A stretch of 64,000 nt of DNA from CALEMW01 sp964343835 (GTDB lineage Bacteria; Krumholzibacteriota; Krumholzibacteriia; LZORAL124-64-63), in NCBI GenBank assembly GCA_964343835.1, contig CAYFKR010000016.1, positions 1 to 64,000 on the forward strand. Reading direction: 5' to 3'. Positions 15,919-24,597 of this stretch are shown here, piece by piece (the stretch's first letter is position 1; each line of letters begins with the position of its first letter). The notes beneath the pieces were generated by a model. It searched no databases. It had not been told where the DNA came from and saw only the letters and a program-made list of their open reading frames with translations. The translations under genes and the position numbers were made by a program.

Positions 15919-17178
15919 CTACCGGCGCGACACCCGCTTGCGCCGCCCCCCGAACATCTTCCGAGTGCCCGGCGAGTTCATGCCCCCGCGGTGATCCGAG
16001 CGGGAGTGCTGCGCCTTCTTCTCGCTCAGGCGCGGACCCTGGTTCTCGGCGTCGTAGCCGCCGTAGTCGAAGTCCTCCAGCACGCGGCGCTCCAGGGGCT
16101 CGCCCAGCACGCGCTCGATGCGCGCCACCAGCTGCTCGTCGCCCTGGGTGGCCAGGGTGTAGGCCCAGCCCGTGCGCAGGGCACGGCCGGTGCGGCCGAT
16201 GCGGTGGGTGTAGGCGTCCACCGTCGAAGGCATGTCGAAGTTGACGACGTGGGAGACGTCGGAGATGTCGATGCCCCGGGCCGCGATGTCCGTGGCCACC
16301 AGGATGTCGTACTTCCCCTTCTTGAAGCCGTTGATGGCCTGCTGGCGCTTGTTCTGCGCCATGTTCCCCTGCAGGGCCGTGACCTTCATCTTCTTCTTCT
16401 CGAGCATGGACGCCAGGCTGCGGGCCCGGTGCTTGGTGCGCGTGAAGATCAGCACGCGGCCGGTGGCGTGGCGCTCGAGCATGGCCATCAGCAGCGGGCG
16501 CTTGAGGGTCTCGGTGACGGGGTAGAGGGCGTGGGACACCGTCTCCACCGGGGCCGTCTCGCCGATCTGCACCGTCACGGGGTCGTGGAGGATGCTGTCG
16601 GCCAGTTGGCGGATCTCCGGGGGCATGGTGGCGGAGAAGAAGAGCGTCTGCCGGTCCTGGGGCAGGGCCTTGAGGATGCGGCGGATGTCGGGCAGGAAGC
16701 CCATGTCGCACATGTGGTCGGCTTCGTCCAGGACCAGGATCTCCACCGTCGACAGGTCGATGTCGCCGGCGCCGTAGTGGTCCAGCAGGCGGCCGGGGCA
16801 GGCCACCACCACCTCGACGCCCCGCTTCAGGGCCTCGATCTGGGGGTTCTTGCCCACGCCGCCGTACACGGTGGTGCTCTTGAGGTCGGTGTGGCGGGCC
16901 AGGGTGCGGAAGCTGTCGTTGATCTGCTCGGCCAGCTCGCGGGTGGGGGCCACGATCAGGGCCCGCACGTCGCCCAGGTCGCCCTCGAGGAGTTGCTGGA
17001 GGATGGGGAGCATGAAGGCGGCGGTCTTGCCGGTGCCGGTCTGGGCCAGGCCGAGCACGTCGCGGCCCTCCAGCACCGGCGGGATCGCCTGGGCCTGGAT
17101 GGGGGTCGGCGTCTCGTAGCCGGCGTCGCGGATGCCGTCGGCGATCCAGGGGTCGAAATCGAATTGGTCGAAACTCAA
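15919..17178 (-). CDS. DEAD-box RNA helicase (RhlE-like)
   Basis: 419 residues. Q motif (FDQFDFDPWIADGIRDAGYE, PTPIQAQAIP), Walker A AQTGTGKT at 45-52, PTRELAEQI, DEAD at 151-154, SAT, then ARGIDI and HRIGRTGRA. The short basic tail (RRKRVSRR) fits the RhlE group, which acts in ribosome assembly and RNA decay. It is convergent with the SUI1 gene, 18 bases away. Confidence 0.96.
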   Translation of the reverse strand: MSFDQFDFDPWIADGIRDAGYETPTPIQAQAIPPVLEGRDVLGLAQTGTGKTAAFMLPILQQLLEGDLGDVRALIVAPTRELAEQINDSFRTLARHTDLKSTTVYGGVGKNPQIEALKRGVEVVVACPGRLLDHYGAGDIDLSTVEILVLDEADHMCDMGFLPDIRRILKALPQDRQTLFFSATMPPEIRQLADSILHDPVTVQIGETAPVETVSHALYPVTETLKRPLLMAMLERHATGRVLIFTRTKHRARSLASMLEKKKMKVTALQGNMAQNKRQQAINGFKKGKYDILVATDIAARGIDISDVSHVVNFDMPSTVDAYTHRIGRTGRALRTGWAYTLATQGDEQLVARIERVLGEPLERRVLEDFDYGGYDAENQGPRLSEKKAQHSRSDHRGGMNSPGTRKMFGGRRKRVSRR

Positions 17179-17325
17179 ACGGGGCTCCTCGACTCGGGGT
17201 GAGCCAAGGGTTTGGACTCAGCTCGTCGGTGGGGGGCCGCAGGGCGGCCGTCTTGCGAATGCCGGTCCAGTATAGCCGTTCCGGCCGGAATAAGCCAAGG
17301 AACATCCGGATGGGTGGCGGGGCGG

Positions 17326-17355
17326 TTGACGCGGACGAGTCCCATCCGTCATGAT
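17326..17355 (+). promoter_or_regulatory. Possible promoter of the small membrane protein at 17383
   Basis: TTGACG (17326-17331), 18 bases, CATGAT (17350-17355), 28 bases before the start codon. Confidence 0.4.
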
Positions 17356-17382
17356 CGCCCGGTATCGAAAGGGGGATATTCC

Positions 17383-17601
17383 ATGTCCAGAACCTACCTG
17401 CTCGCCCTGGTCGTCCTCGGTTTCATCGCCGCTCTCGCGTTTCTCCTCGAATACCTGGCTCTCGTGGACATCTGGCACGGCTACGAGCCGGACCTGACCC
17501 TGGAGTGGAACGTGGTGACGTGGACGCGCTGGCCCATCTTCGCCTTCTTCGTGGTCTTCTTCGTGGGGGCGGCGAAGCAGCTCCGGAGATCGACGGACTG
17601 A
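17383..17601 (+). CDS. Small membrane protein, function unknown
   Basis: 72 residues with two membrane helices (about 4-26 and 49-64) joined by a loop containing WHGYEPDLTLEWNVVTWTRW. Some Trp/Asp residues in the loop suggest a topology with the loop outside. It precedes hflK by 85 bases on the same strand. No family recognised. Confidence 0.65.
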   Translation: MSRTYLLALVVLGFIAALAFLLEYLALVDIWHGYEPDLTLEWNVVTWTRWPIFAFFVVFFVGAAKQLRRSTD

Positions 17602-17614
17602 CGTCCGATTCCGC

Positions 17615-17642
17615 TTGCGTCCCGCAACGACGGCTGTACTCT
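17615..17642 (+). promoter_or_regulatory. Possible promoter of hflKC
   Basis: TTGCGT (17615-17620), 16 bases, TACTCT (17637-17642), 44 bases before the hflK start. Confidence 0.4.
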
Positions 17643-17686
17643 GCCCGTACGGATCGGGACGCACCCGATACCGTCGAAAGGAGCCG

Positions 17687-18688
17687 ATGATGACTGACGG
17701 ACGTGAGGAACGCCCGTTCGAGATGCCGGACCTGAAGGTCCCCAGTTTCAATCCCAAGGTGCTGACCAACGCCGCCGTCGTGCTGGCCATCGTCATCGCC
17801 GTCTTCTCCAGCTACTACACGGTGGGTCCCGAGGAGGTGGGCCTGGTGCTGCGCTTCGGGCAGTACGTGCGCACCACCGACCCCGGCCTGCACTTCAAGG
17901 CGCCCTTCGGCGTGGAGCGCGTGCTCAAGGTCCCCGTGCAGCGCCAGCTCAAGGAGGAATTCGGGTTCCGCACCGTGTCGGCCGGCGTGCGCAGCCAGTT
18001 CAGCAGCACGCCGTACACGGACGAGGCCAACATCATGACCGGCGACCTCAACGCCGCCATGGTGGAGTGGGTGGTCCAGTACCGCGTGGTGGATCCCTAC
18101 AAGTACCTGTTCCGGGTGCGCAACGTGCGCGACACCTTCCGCGACATCAACGAGGCCGTGATGCGCGAGATCGTGGGCGACCGCACCATCAACGAGGTCC
18201 TCACCGAAGGCCGCGCCGAGGTGGCCCTGGTGGTGGAGCAGCGGGTCCAGGAGATCTGCGAGCAGTACGACACGGGCATCAAGGTGGAGCAGGTGGTGCT
18301 CCAGGACGTCAATCCGCCCGATCCGGTGAAGCCCTCGTTCAACGAGGTGAACGAGGCCGAGCAGGAGAAGGCCAAGCTCATCAACCAGGCCCAGAGCGAG
18401 TACAACCAGATCATCCCGCGCGCCCGGGGCGAGGCCCTGCAGACGGTGCGCGAGGCGGAGGGCTACGCCCTCGGCCGCATCAACCACGCCCGGGGCGACA
18501 GCGCCCGCTTCGTGGCCCTCTACGAGGCCTACAGCAAGGCCCCCGAGGTCACGCGCAACCGCCTCTACCTGGAGACCATGAACGAGATCCTGCCGCAGGT
18601 GGATCGCAAGGTCATCGTGGACGGCGATCTGAGCTCGGTGCTGCCCCTGCTCAATCTCGACACGGCGAAGGGGGGTGATCAGCGATGA
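17687..18688 (+). CDS. hflK: HflK, FtsH protease modulator subunit
   Basis: 333 residues. A short Pro-containing cytoplasmic lead, one membrane helix (about 25-43) and an SPFH/band-7 domain (YTVGPEEVGLVLRFGQYV, TDPGLHFKAPFGVERV) with a C-terminal coiled coil (NEVNEAEQEKAKLINQAQSEY). With HflC it forms a large cage around FtsH and limits its proteolysis of membrane proteins. There are two possible ATG codons in a row (17687, 17690); AAAGGAG lies just upstream. ATGA overlap with hflC. Confidence 0.95.
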   Translation: MMTDGREERPFEMPDLKVPSFNPKVLTNAAVVLAIVIAVFSSYYTVGPEEVGLVLRFGQYVRTTDPGLHFKAPFGVERVLKVPVQRQLKEEFGFRTVSAGVRSQFSSTPYTDEANIMTGDLNAAMVEWVVQYRVVDPYKYLFRVRNVRDTFRDINEAVMREIVGDRTINEVLTEGRAEVALVVEQRVQEICEQYDTGIKVEQVVLQDVNPPDPVKPSFNEVNEAEQEKAKLINQAQSEYNQIIPRARGEALQTVREAEGYALGRINHARGDSARFVALYEAYSKAPEVTRNRLYLETMNEILPQVDRKVIVDGDLSSVLPLLNLDTAKGGDQR

Positions 18689-19620
18689 GGATCGGAACCA
18701 TCGTGCTGGCCCTGCTCGTCGTGATCGTCCTGTCCAGCTCCCTGTACGTGGTGAAGGAGACCGAGCAGGTCATCATCACCCAGTTCGGCAAGCCCGTGGG
18801 CGACCCGATCAACACGCCGGGCCTGAAGTTCAAGGTGCCCCTGATCCAGACGGCCCACCGGTTCGACCGGCGCTTCCTGGAGTGGGACGGCGACCCCAAC
18901 GAGCTGCCCACCAAGGACAAGCGCTTCATCTGGGTGAACACGTACGCCCGCTGGCGCATCACCGACCCCCTGCTCTACTTCCAGCGCCTGCGGGACGAGC
19001 GGGGCGCCCAGACGCGCCTGGACGACATCCTGGACGGCGAAACGCGCAACGCCATCGCCAAGTTCGACGTCGTCGAGGTGGTGCGGACGTCCAACCGCAC
19101 TCCGGACCAGGGGGACCTGGTGGCAGAGGAGATCGTGAACCTCGATCCCATCGATGCGGGCCGCGAGACCATCCGCCTGGAGATCCTCCACAACGCGCAG
19201 CAGCGCACGTCGGACCTCGGCATCGAGATCCTGGACGTGCAGTTCAAGCGCATCAACTACGTGGAGGACGTGCAGCGCAAGGTGTACGAGCGCATGATCG
19301 CCGAGCGCCGGCGCATCGCCGACCGCTTCCGCTCCGAGGGGCAGGGCGAGGCCATGCGCATCAGGGGCGAGAAGGACCGCGACCTCCTGGAGATCCAGTC
19401 CGAGGCTTACCGTCTGGCCGAGGAGATCAAGGGGCGGGCCGACGCCCGCGCCACCGAGATCTACGCCGACGCCTTCGGCCGCAACGCCTCGACCCGGGAG
19501 TTCTACGCCTTCCTGAAGACCCTGGAGTCGTACCCCAACGCCTTCGACGACAAGAGCACCCTGGTGCTCTCCACCGACGGCGAGTTCTACCGGTATCTGA
19601 CGGATCTGGACGGCAAGTAG
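18685..19620 (+). CDS. hflC: HflC, FtsH protease modulator subunit
   Basis: 311 residues. N-terminal membrane helix (4-24), then an SPFH domain (VVKETEQVIITQFGKPVGDPI, TPGLKFKVPLIQ), LGIEILDVQFKRINYVEDVQRKVYERMIAERRRIADRFRSEG at the start of the coiled coil and ASTREFYAFLKTLESYPN near the end, all typical of HflC. Partner of the preceding hflK, with which it is translationally coupled. Confidence 0.96.
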   Translation: MRIGTIVLALLVVIVLSSSLYVVKETEQVIITQFGKPVGDPINTPGLKFKVPLIQTAHRFDRRFLEWDGDPNELPTKDKRFIWVNTYARWRITDPLLYFQRLRDERGAQTRLDDILDGETRNAIAKFDVVEVVRTSNRTPDQGDLVAEEIVNLDPIDAGRETIRLEILHNAQQRTSDLGIEILDVQFKRINYVEDVQRKVYERMIAERRRIADRFRSEGQGEAMRIRGEKDRDLLEIQSEAYRLAEEIKGRADARATEIYADAFGRNASTREFYAFLKTLESYPNAFDDKSTLVLSTDGEFYRYLTDLDGK

Positions 19621-19650
19621 ACGCCGCCGGCATCCCGACGACGGACGAGA

Positions 19651-19680
19651 AGAGGCCCCCTCCATCGGGAGGGGGCCTCT
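19651..19680. terminator. Terminator-like hairpin between convergent hflC and msrC-like genes
   Basis: Perfect 13 bp stem (19651-19663 with 19668-19680) with an ATCG loop. There is no T-run, but it lies between two convergent genes. Confidence 0.6.
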
Positions 19681-19702
19681 CCGTTCAGCGGGCGTGCTGG
19701 TC

Positions 19703-20167
19703 TCAGGCGGTGTGGATCATCGTCACGATGCGTTCGAGTCCGATCGCGTCGGTCTCGCCGAAGGAGTCGAGCTCGGTCGAGTCCACGTCCAGCACGCCCA
19801 CCACCTCGCCCGCCGCGTCGCGCAGCGGGACCACGATCTCGGACCGGGAGCGGGAGTCGCAGGCCACGTGCCCCGGGAACGCTTCCACGTCGGGCACGAT
19901 CACCGTCTCCCTGCGGTTCATTCCCGCCCAGCAGACGCCCTCCGGTCCCTTCAGCACGGAACACGCGAGGGGGCCCTGGTAGGGGCCGACCACCAGGTCG
20001 TCGCCCTTCAGCAGGTAGAACCCGGTCCAGAAGTAGGCCGGCATCTTGTGGTGGAGGAGGGCCGCCGTGGTGGCCATGCGGGCGACGGGGTCGTCCGTCT
20101 TGCGGAACAGCTCGTCGAGCTGATCCGCGATGCGGTCGTAGCGGTCGCGCAGTCGGGTCTCGGTCAC
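19703..20167 (-). CDS. msrC: Free methionine-(R)-sulfoxide reductase (fRMsr, GAF type)
   Basis: 154 residues forming one GAF domain. The three catalytic cysteines C69, C79 and C103 have exactly the spacing (10 and 24) of E. coli fRMsr C84/C94/C118, in LACSVLKGPEGVCWAG and HVACDSRSRSEIVVPL. It reduces free L-methionine-(R)-S-oxide using thioredoxin. I chose the GTG at 20167 because GGAGGA lies upstream; the open frame continues to an ATG further up without a ribosome binding site. Confidence 0.92.
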   Translation of the reverse strand: MTETRLRDRYDRIADQLDELFRKTDDPVARMATTAALLHHKMPAYFWTGFYLLKGDDLVVGPYQGPLACSVLKGPEGVCWAGMNRRETVIVPDVEAFPGHVACDSRSRSEIVVPLRDAAGEVVGVLDVDSTELDSFGETDAIGLERIVTMIHTA

Positions 20168-20401
20168 GGGGATCCTCCGGCTCGGGTCCGGACAGAGTAG
20201 CACAACTTTCCCCAACCGCACATCCGGGCACGAACCGTGCAATGTCGAGTCGCGGTCGGGAGGCCGACCCCGGACCGGAACCTGTCCGGCGGCGGAACCT
20301 CAAGCCCGACGGGAATTTACGGATTCCGGGGCAAGGCCTCCCGGCTCGAGTGGTCGAAATCCGATCACACGACTGACAGAGAATCGACGAAGGAGCACGC
20401 G

Positions 20402-21610
20402 ATGTTCGGCCCCGAATGGCCCAAGCTCTCGACCTTCAAGAAGCTGCTGATGCGAGCCAACGTCCTGTTGGAGGAGAACCCCAAGGACGGCCGCACCCAG
20501 GAGCGGGCCCTGGAACTCTACCGTGAGGCCCTGAAGCACCAGGAATCCAGGCTGGTCTGGAGGAACGTGGGGAAACTCCACTTCAATCGCGAGGAGTGGG
20601 CCGAGGCCGAAGAGGCCTTCCACAAGGCCCGCGACCACTTCTGGCTGGGGCTGCTCTACGAGTGGACCGCCCGGTTCGACGAGGCCTGGGACCATATCCG
20701 CAAGGCCGACGCGAGTCCGGAGCAGGCCAGGGTCCTGGCGCGCATCGCCCGCCAGAACGGCGAGTACGACGCCGGCATCAAGGCCCTGAAGCCCTGGGAC
20801 GACGTGGACTCCCTCTTCGAGCTCATCCACCTCTACGACATCAAGGGCATGGACGCCGAGGCCTGGGAGACGTCGGTGCGCGCCAACGCCGCCAAGGGCA
20901 TGCGCAACAACGATCCGTTCCCGGCCATGGACTACCGCGTACCGACGGAGAACAACGACGCCGCGCCCATCCTGATCGTCGGCATGCCCCGCTCGGGCAC
21001 CACCCTGCTGGAGCGCATGATCGCCCAGCATCCGGACATCGAGTCGCGCGGCGAGTCCCTCTTCTTCGAGTTCATCGCCGGCCAGCTCTCCGGCGGTCAG
21101 AACCTGACGCGCATCGGCGACGCCTACACCCTGTCCCACGACAAGCGCACGGTGGACAAGTACCCCATGAACTTCCGTCACCTGGACCTGGTCAGGGGCG
21201 TGTTCCCGAACGCGAAGATCATCGACATGCGCCGCAACCGCGCCGACACCCTGTTGAGCTGCTGGTTCCGCAACTTCAAGGGCAACCTGTCGTGGTCGTA
21301 CCACTGGGACGACCTGAACCTGGCCTACGACCGCTACCTGGAGGCGATGGAGGGGCGCAGCGACGTGCTGCAGGTGCAGTACGAGCAGCTCGTGCTGAAC
21401 CCCGAGGCCCGTCTGCGCGAGGTGCTGGAGTTCTGCGGCCTGGCCTGGGACGACCGCTGCCTGAACCACAACGCCGACCCCACCTTCCACGACTACTCGT
21501 ACGTGGAGGCCCGCCGTCCCGTGTTCCGGGACCACGTGGGGCGTGCGGACCGGTACAAGGAGTTCATGCCGGACGTGGAGTCGGACCTGGTGAAGGTCGC
21601 CTCCGCCTGA
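20402..21610 (+). CDS. TPR-sulfotransferase fusion protein
   Basis: 402 residues. TPR-like helices at 1-170 (ALELYREALKHQESRLVWRNVGKLHF, EEWAEAEEAFHKARDHFWLG) precede a sulfotransferase domain with the PAPS 5'-phosphosulfate loop VGMPRSGTTLLERM (193-206) and the later 3'-phosphate region (MRRNRADTLLSCWFRNFKG). It probably transfers sulfate from PAPS to a glycan or protein; bacterial TPR-sulfotransferases resemble tyrosylprotein sulfotransferases in layout. No signal or membrane segment. Start chosen for AAGGAG upstream. Confidence 0.9.
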   Translation: MFGPEWPKLSTFKKLLMRANVLLEENPKDGRTQERALELYREALKHQESRLVWRNVGKLHFNREEWAEAEEAFHKARDHFWLGLLYEWTARFDEAWDHIRKADASPEQARVLARIARQNGEYDAGIKALKPWDDVDSLFELIHLYDIKGMDAEAWETSVRANAAKGMRNNDPFPAMDYRVPTENNDAAPILIVGMPRSGTTLLERMIAQHPDIESRGESLFFEFIAGQLSGGQNLTRIGDAYTLSHDKRTVDKYPMNFRHLDLVRGVFPNAKIIDMRRNRADTLLSCWFRNFKGNLSWSYHWDDLNLAYDRYLEAMEGRSDVLQVQYEQLVLNPEARLREVLEFCGLAWDDRCLNHNADPTFHDYSYVEARRPVFRDHVGRADRYKEFMPDVESDLVKVASA

Positions 21611-21637
21611 CCCGGCGGCACGGAGCCCGAACGCACG

Positions 21638-21670
21638 AACGCCCCCGTCGCACGACGGGGGCGTTTCCTT
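21638..21670. terminator. Terminator after the TPR-sulfotransferase gene
   Basis: 13 bp perfect stem (21638-21650 with 21653-21665), two-base loop gap, followed by a broken T-run (TTTCCTT). It sits between convergent genes. Confidence 0.7.
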
Positions 21671-21688
21671 GTCCGCGGGTCCGGACGT

Positions 21689-22213
21689 TCAGTCCATTTC
21701 CACCACCATCTTCAGCTTGTCCAGCCCCTGCTCGAACATGGGACCGATAAACGAATCCATGAGCAGTCCCATCCACCGGCCGGTGATGCCCACGTTCGCG
21801 CCGTCCATGGTCCAGGTCACGCGGGTCGATCCGCCGTCGGGGGCGTAGACCAGCGCCCCGGTACTGGGGTAGCGCCCCTGATCGAAGGCCATGTCATAGG
21901 CCACGCCGGAGGCCTCGTCGCAGCGGGTGAAGGTGAGCTCGCCGTCGCCGCTGTCGCCGACCCAGCTCTGGGAGGCGCCTTCGCCGGTGGTGGTCGACCC
22001 GTACGTGATCTCGATGGTGGGGTCGTTCTCGATCCAGGGAGTCCATTCCTCCCACATCCGCAGGTCGCCGGTGAAGGCGTGGATATCGGCCGGGGGTGCG
22101 TCGATCACGACGGTCCGCTCCACATGGAAGGTCTTCGGCAGGAACAGGCCCACGAGGGTCACCAGGGCGACGGCGATGATCAGGACCATGAGGATGCGGC
22201 GGAGCCAGGGCAT
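21689..22213 (-). CDS. SRPBCC (START-like) protein with N-terminal membrane anchor
   Basis: 174 residues. One membrane helix (about 7-25) is followed by an SRPBCC/polyketide-cyclase-like fold: FHVERTVVIDAPPADIHAFTGDLRMWEEWTPW, then GSTRVTWTMDGANVGITGRWMGLLMDSFIGPMFEQGLDKLK. The family binds hydrophobic ligands in a deep cavity; the ligand is unknown. The ATG at 22213 gives the normal family start. Confidence 0.88.
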   Translation of the reverse strand: MPWLRRILMVLIIAVALVTLVGLFLPKTFHVERTVVIDAPPADIHAFTGDLRMWEEWTPWIENDPTIEITYGSTTTGEGASQSWVGDSGDGELTFTRCDEASGVAYDMAFDQGRYPSTGALVYAPDGGSTRVTWTMDGANVGITGRWMGLLMDSFIGPMFEQGLDKLKMVVEMD

Positions 22214-22300
22214 GGCGTCTCCTTCCGGGGGGACGATCGGGTCGGGCCGGGATCCTAGCAGACCTCCCTGGCGGCCGCTACCGAGCTGTCCGCACACGAA

Positions 22301-22326
22301 GACGCCGGCCCTTGCGGGCCGGCGTC
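22301..22326 (-). terminator. Terminator of the ECF sigma cassette
   Basis: Perfect 11 bp stem (22301-22311 with 22316-22326), loop TTGC, 25 bases after the stop of the last cassette gene on the minus strand, followed by TTCGTG. Confidence 0.65.
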
Positions 22327-22351
22327 CGGGGCGGGGAGGGGCCGGGCGACT

Positions 22352-23239
22352 CTAGGAGCCCCCCCCGTTCCCGTTGCCTCCCGAGCCGCCGCCGGATCCG
22401 CCGGATCCTCCCGAACCTCCCGAACCGCCGGCGCCGGCGCCGGGGTCCAGGGGAGCGGTCCCGGTCAGGCCGCCGTCGCCGGAGGCTCCGGTCCAGCCGG
22501 CCTGGGTCATGTGCTGGAACATGGCGTCGCTGGACATGCCCGCGCCGAGGGCGGTCTCGAGGTCGTGGAGCATGGTCCCGATGCGCGAGGTGCCGGCGCC
22601 GTCGGCGAGCAGGGCCATGGCCCGCAGGTCGGAGGCGTCGTAGCCCAGGCGCAGGGCCGTGCCGGTGAGCCGGATGGAGACTTCGGGGTCGGAGCCGTTG
22701 GCGCGCAGGGCGAGGATCGTGCCCGCTGCCGAGGCCACGTCCCCGAGGCTGCAGGAGCCGTCGCGCAGGCGCAGACGGGCCTGGTCGCCCAGGTGTTCCA
22801 GGGCGTCGTCGCCGAGGCCGGCCCAGAGGTACTGGGCGAGGGCCCGGACGGGCTCGGGATCGACGCTTCCGCCCTCGGCCTTCAGGGCATCGGAAAGGCT
22901 GCCCGCGGTACGGACGTGGGTGGCCATGCGGTCCACGGCGTTCGCGATGGCGGCGTCGGAGGCGCGCTTGCGCAGGCCCTCCCTCACCTTGGCCAGGACC
23001 GGTTCGAGGGGCAGGCCGTCGTCGGCGCAGCCCTCCAGGACCAGGCGGATGCGCTCGCGGGTCTCGGTGCGGATGCGGGCCGCGTCGCCGTCCTCGACTG
23101 CGGTGCGGATCCGCTCGCGGACCTCCTCGCGGGAGGGGACCGGCTCGTCGGCCCGGATCGGCGGGGCGGCGGTCGTGGTGATCAGGACCGCCAGGGCGAG
23201 CGTCAACAAGGCGGTTCGGGTTCGGGATGTCATGGTCAT
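22352..23239 (-). CDS. Secreted helical protein with Gly/Ser-rich tail, last gene of the ECF sigma cassette
   Basis: 295 residues. A signal peptide (TALLTLALAVLITTTAAPPIRA) is followed by an all-helical Ala/Arg-rich body with repeated Leu/Arg heptads (EEVRERIRTAVEDGDAARI, ETRERIRLVLEGC) and two cysteines. The last 30 residues are almost only Gly and Ser (for example GGSGGSGGSGGSGGGSGG). I recognise no family. Its ATG overlaps the stop of the preceding barrel/CBM48 gene (ATGA), so it is made together with it. A periplasmic or surface role is likely from the signal peptide. Confidence 0.8.
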   Translation of the reverse strand: MTMTSRTRTALLTLALAVLITTTAAPPIRADEPVPSREEVRERIRTAVEDGDAARIRTETRERIRLVLEGCADDGLPLEPVLAKVREGLRKRASDAAIANAVDRMATHVRTAGSLSDALKAEGGSVDPEPVRALAQYLWAGLGDDALEHLGDQARLRLRDGSCSLGDVASAAGTILALRANGSDPEVSIRLTGTALRLGYDASDLRAMALLADGAGTSRIGTMLHDLETALGAGMSSDAMFQHMTQAGWTGASGDGGLTGTAPLDPGAGAGGSGGSGGSGGSGGGSGGNGNGGGS

Positions 23240-24597
23240 CGCTCCTGTTCGGCATTCCGGTCGGAGGAGGGCTCGTCCGCCGGCCGCTCCGAGATGAGAC
23301 GCCCGTCCGTCGACGAGGTTACCACGGGACGGACGACGATCACGCCGTTCGTGCCGCCGAACCCGTCGTCGACGAGGATGTCGGTGTCTGCGGGCGGGGT
23401 GGGGGTCCCGTCCACGAGATAGGCGTAGGGCCAGGCACCGGCGGGCAGGGCGCGCTCCAGGCGCCACCAGCCGTCCGGCGAGGGGATCATGAGGTCGGCC
23501 TCCGGATCCCAGTCGTTGAAGTCGCCCACCAGCGAGACGGACGAGGCCGCGGGGGCGTAGCAGCGGAAGGGTGCCGGGTCACCCGCGCGGATCGGCGGCG
23601 GAATGGGGGCGGGCGTCTCCGGGGGGCCGCTCCCGAAGCTCCGCCCCAGGGACAGGGCGCAGTGGCGGGTGTCGGTGGTGTCGTCGCCGAGGCCGCTGTA
23701 CCGCCCCAGGCCCACGGAGCCCTCGAGCCGCCAGGTCCGGCCTAGGTCGCGGATCAGGGTGAGGCCGGCGTGGCGCCAGAGGTCGTCCACGGCACCGTCG
23801 GGCCGGTGGTCGTAGGCCCGATGCTGGACGCCGGCGCCGAGGGCGACCCGGCCGGCCGGCCCGACGGGGAACCAGAAGGCCAGGCCCGCGGAACGGATCC
23901 GGGCGTCGAACCAGGGGTCGACGGCGTCCAGGGTCCGCAGTTCGGCGTCGAGGCGCAGCCAGGCGCTCCGGCCCAGGTCGGCGGTGGCGGCGGCGATCCA
24001 GGCGGCGGAGCGGTCGGTGAGGGCCACGGCGTCGCCGTCGTCGTCGACCACGGGATAGTCGGGCATGCGTGAGCCGCCCAGGGCGATGCCCGTCTCGAGC
24101 ATGCAGCGGCTCCAGGTGTGGCCTAGGCGGGCGTCGACGCCGGCGTGCCAGCGCCGGAGCTCGGGGCGGACGTCGTCGTCGAAACCGCCGGCGACGGCCC
24201 GGAACGAGGTGTGCCAGCCGTGGCCGAAGGGGAGGATGAGCTCTCCGAAGGGGCCGCCGCCCAGGACACGGCGGTCGGCGTTGCCGAGGAAGGAGCGGGA
24301 GTTGGCACGCAGGCCGAATCGCAGGCGCCCGTCGTCCCCGAATCGTCGCGTGTCCAGCATCAGGGCACGCAGCTCGGCGAAGGCGCCTCCCGGGACGGGC
24401 GGGGCCTCGGGGGAGTCCACCAGCACCAGGTCGCTTTCATGCCCGAAGCCGACGACCAGATCGGCCGTCGGCGACGAGGCGCTTGCGGAGAGAAAGCCGT
24501 TCCCGACAATGACCAGCCAGACGATCGAGCCCACGACTTGTCCGGTCGATCGCCGGGAACGGCGGGCGCGTTTAAAGCGCGAGATCCAGCACGGCAT
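23236..24597 (-). CDS. Putative outer-membrane barrel protein with C-terminal glycogen-binding (CBM48-like) domain
   Basis: 453 residues. An N-terminal basic plus hydrophobic segment (about 21-40) acts as signal. Residues about 45-335 alternate hydrophobic and polar residues with many aromatic/Gly turns (LRFGLRANSRSFLG, GLAFWFPVGPAGRVALGAGVQHRAY, WRLEGSVGLGRY), like an outer-membrane beta barrel. Residues about 350-430 form an isoamylase-N/AMPK-type glycogen-binding domain: FRCYAPAASSVSLVGDFNDWD, GWWRLERALPAGAWPYAYLVDG and VDDGFGGTNGVIVV. The same domain type, ending in the same DDGFG pattern, is in the preceding anti-sigma-like gene. Overlaps that gene by 26 bases. Confidence 0.8.
   Translation of the reverse strand: MPCWISRFKRARRSRRSTGQVVGSIVWLVIVGNGFLSASASSPTADLVVGFGHESDLVLVDSPEAPPVPGGAFAELRALMLDTRRFGDDGRLRFGLRANSRSFLGNADRRVLGGGPFGELILPFGHGWHTSFRAVAGGFDDDVRPELRRWHAGVDARLGHTWSRCMLETGIALGGSRMPDYPVVDDDGDAVALTDRSAAWIAAATADLGRSAWLRLDAELRTLDAVDPWFDARIRSAGLAFWFPVGPAGRVALGAGVQHRAYDHRPDGAVDDLWRHAGLTLIRDLGRTWRLEGSVGLGRYSGLGDDTTDTRHCALSLGRSFGSGPPETPAPIPPPIRAGDPAPFRCYAPAASSVSLVGDFNDWDPEADLMIPSPDGWWRLERALPAGAWPYAYLVDGTPTPPADTDILVDDGFGGTNGVIVVRPVVTSSTDGRLISERPADEPSSDRNAEQER

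Noticed and set aside
22355..22440. Short tandem GGATCC/GAACC-like DNA repeats
   Set aside because: They encode the Gly/Ser-rich tail of the secreted protein; no independent element.
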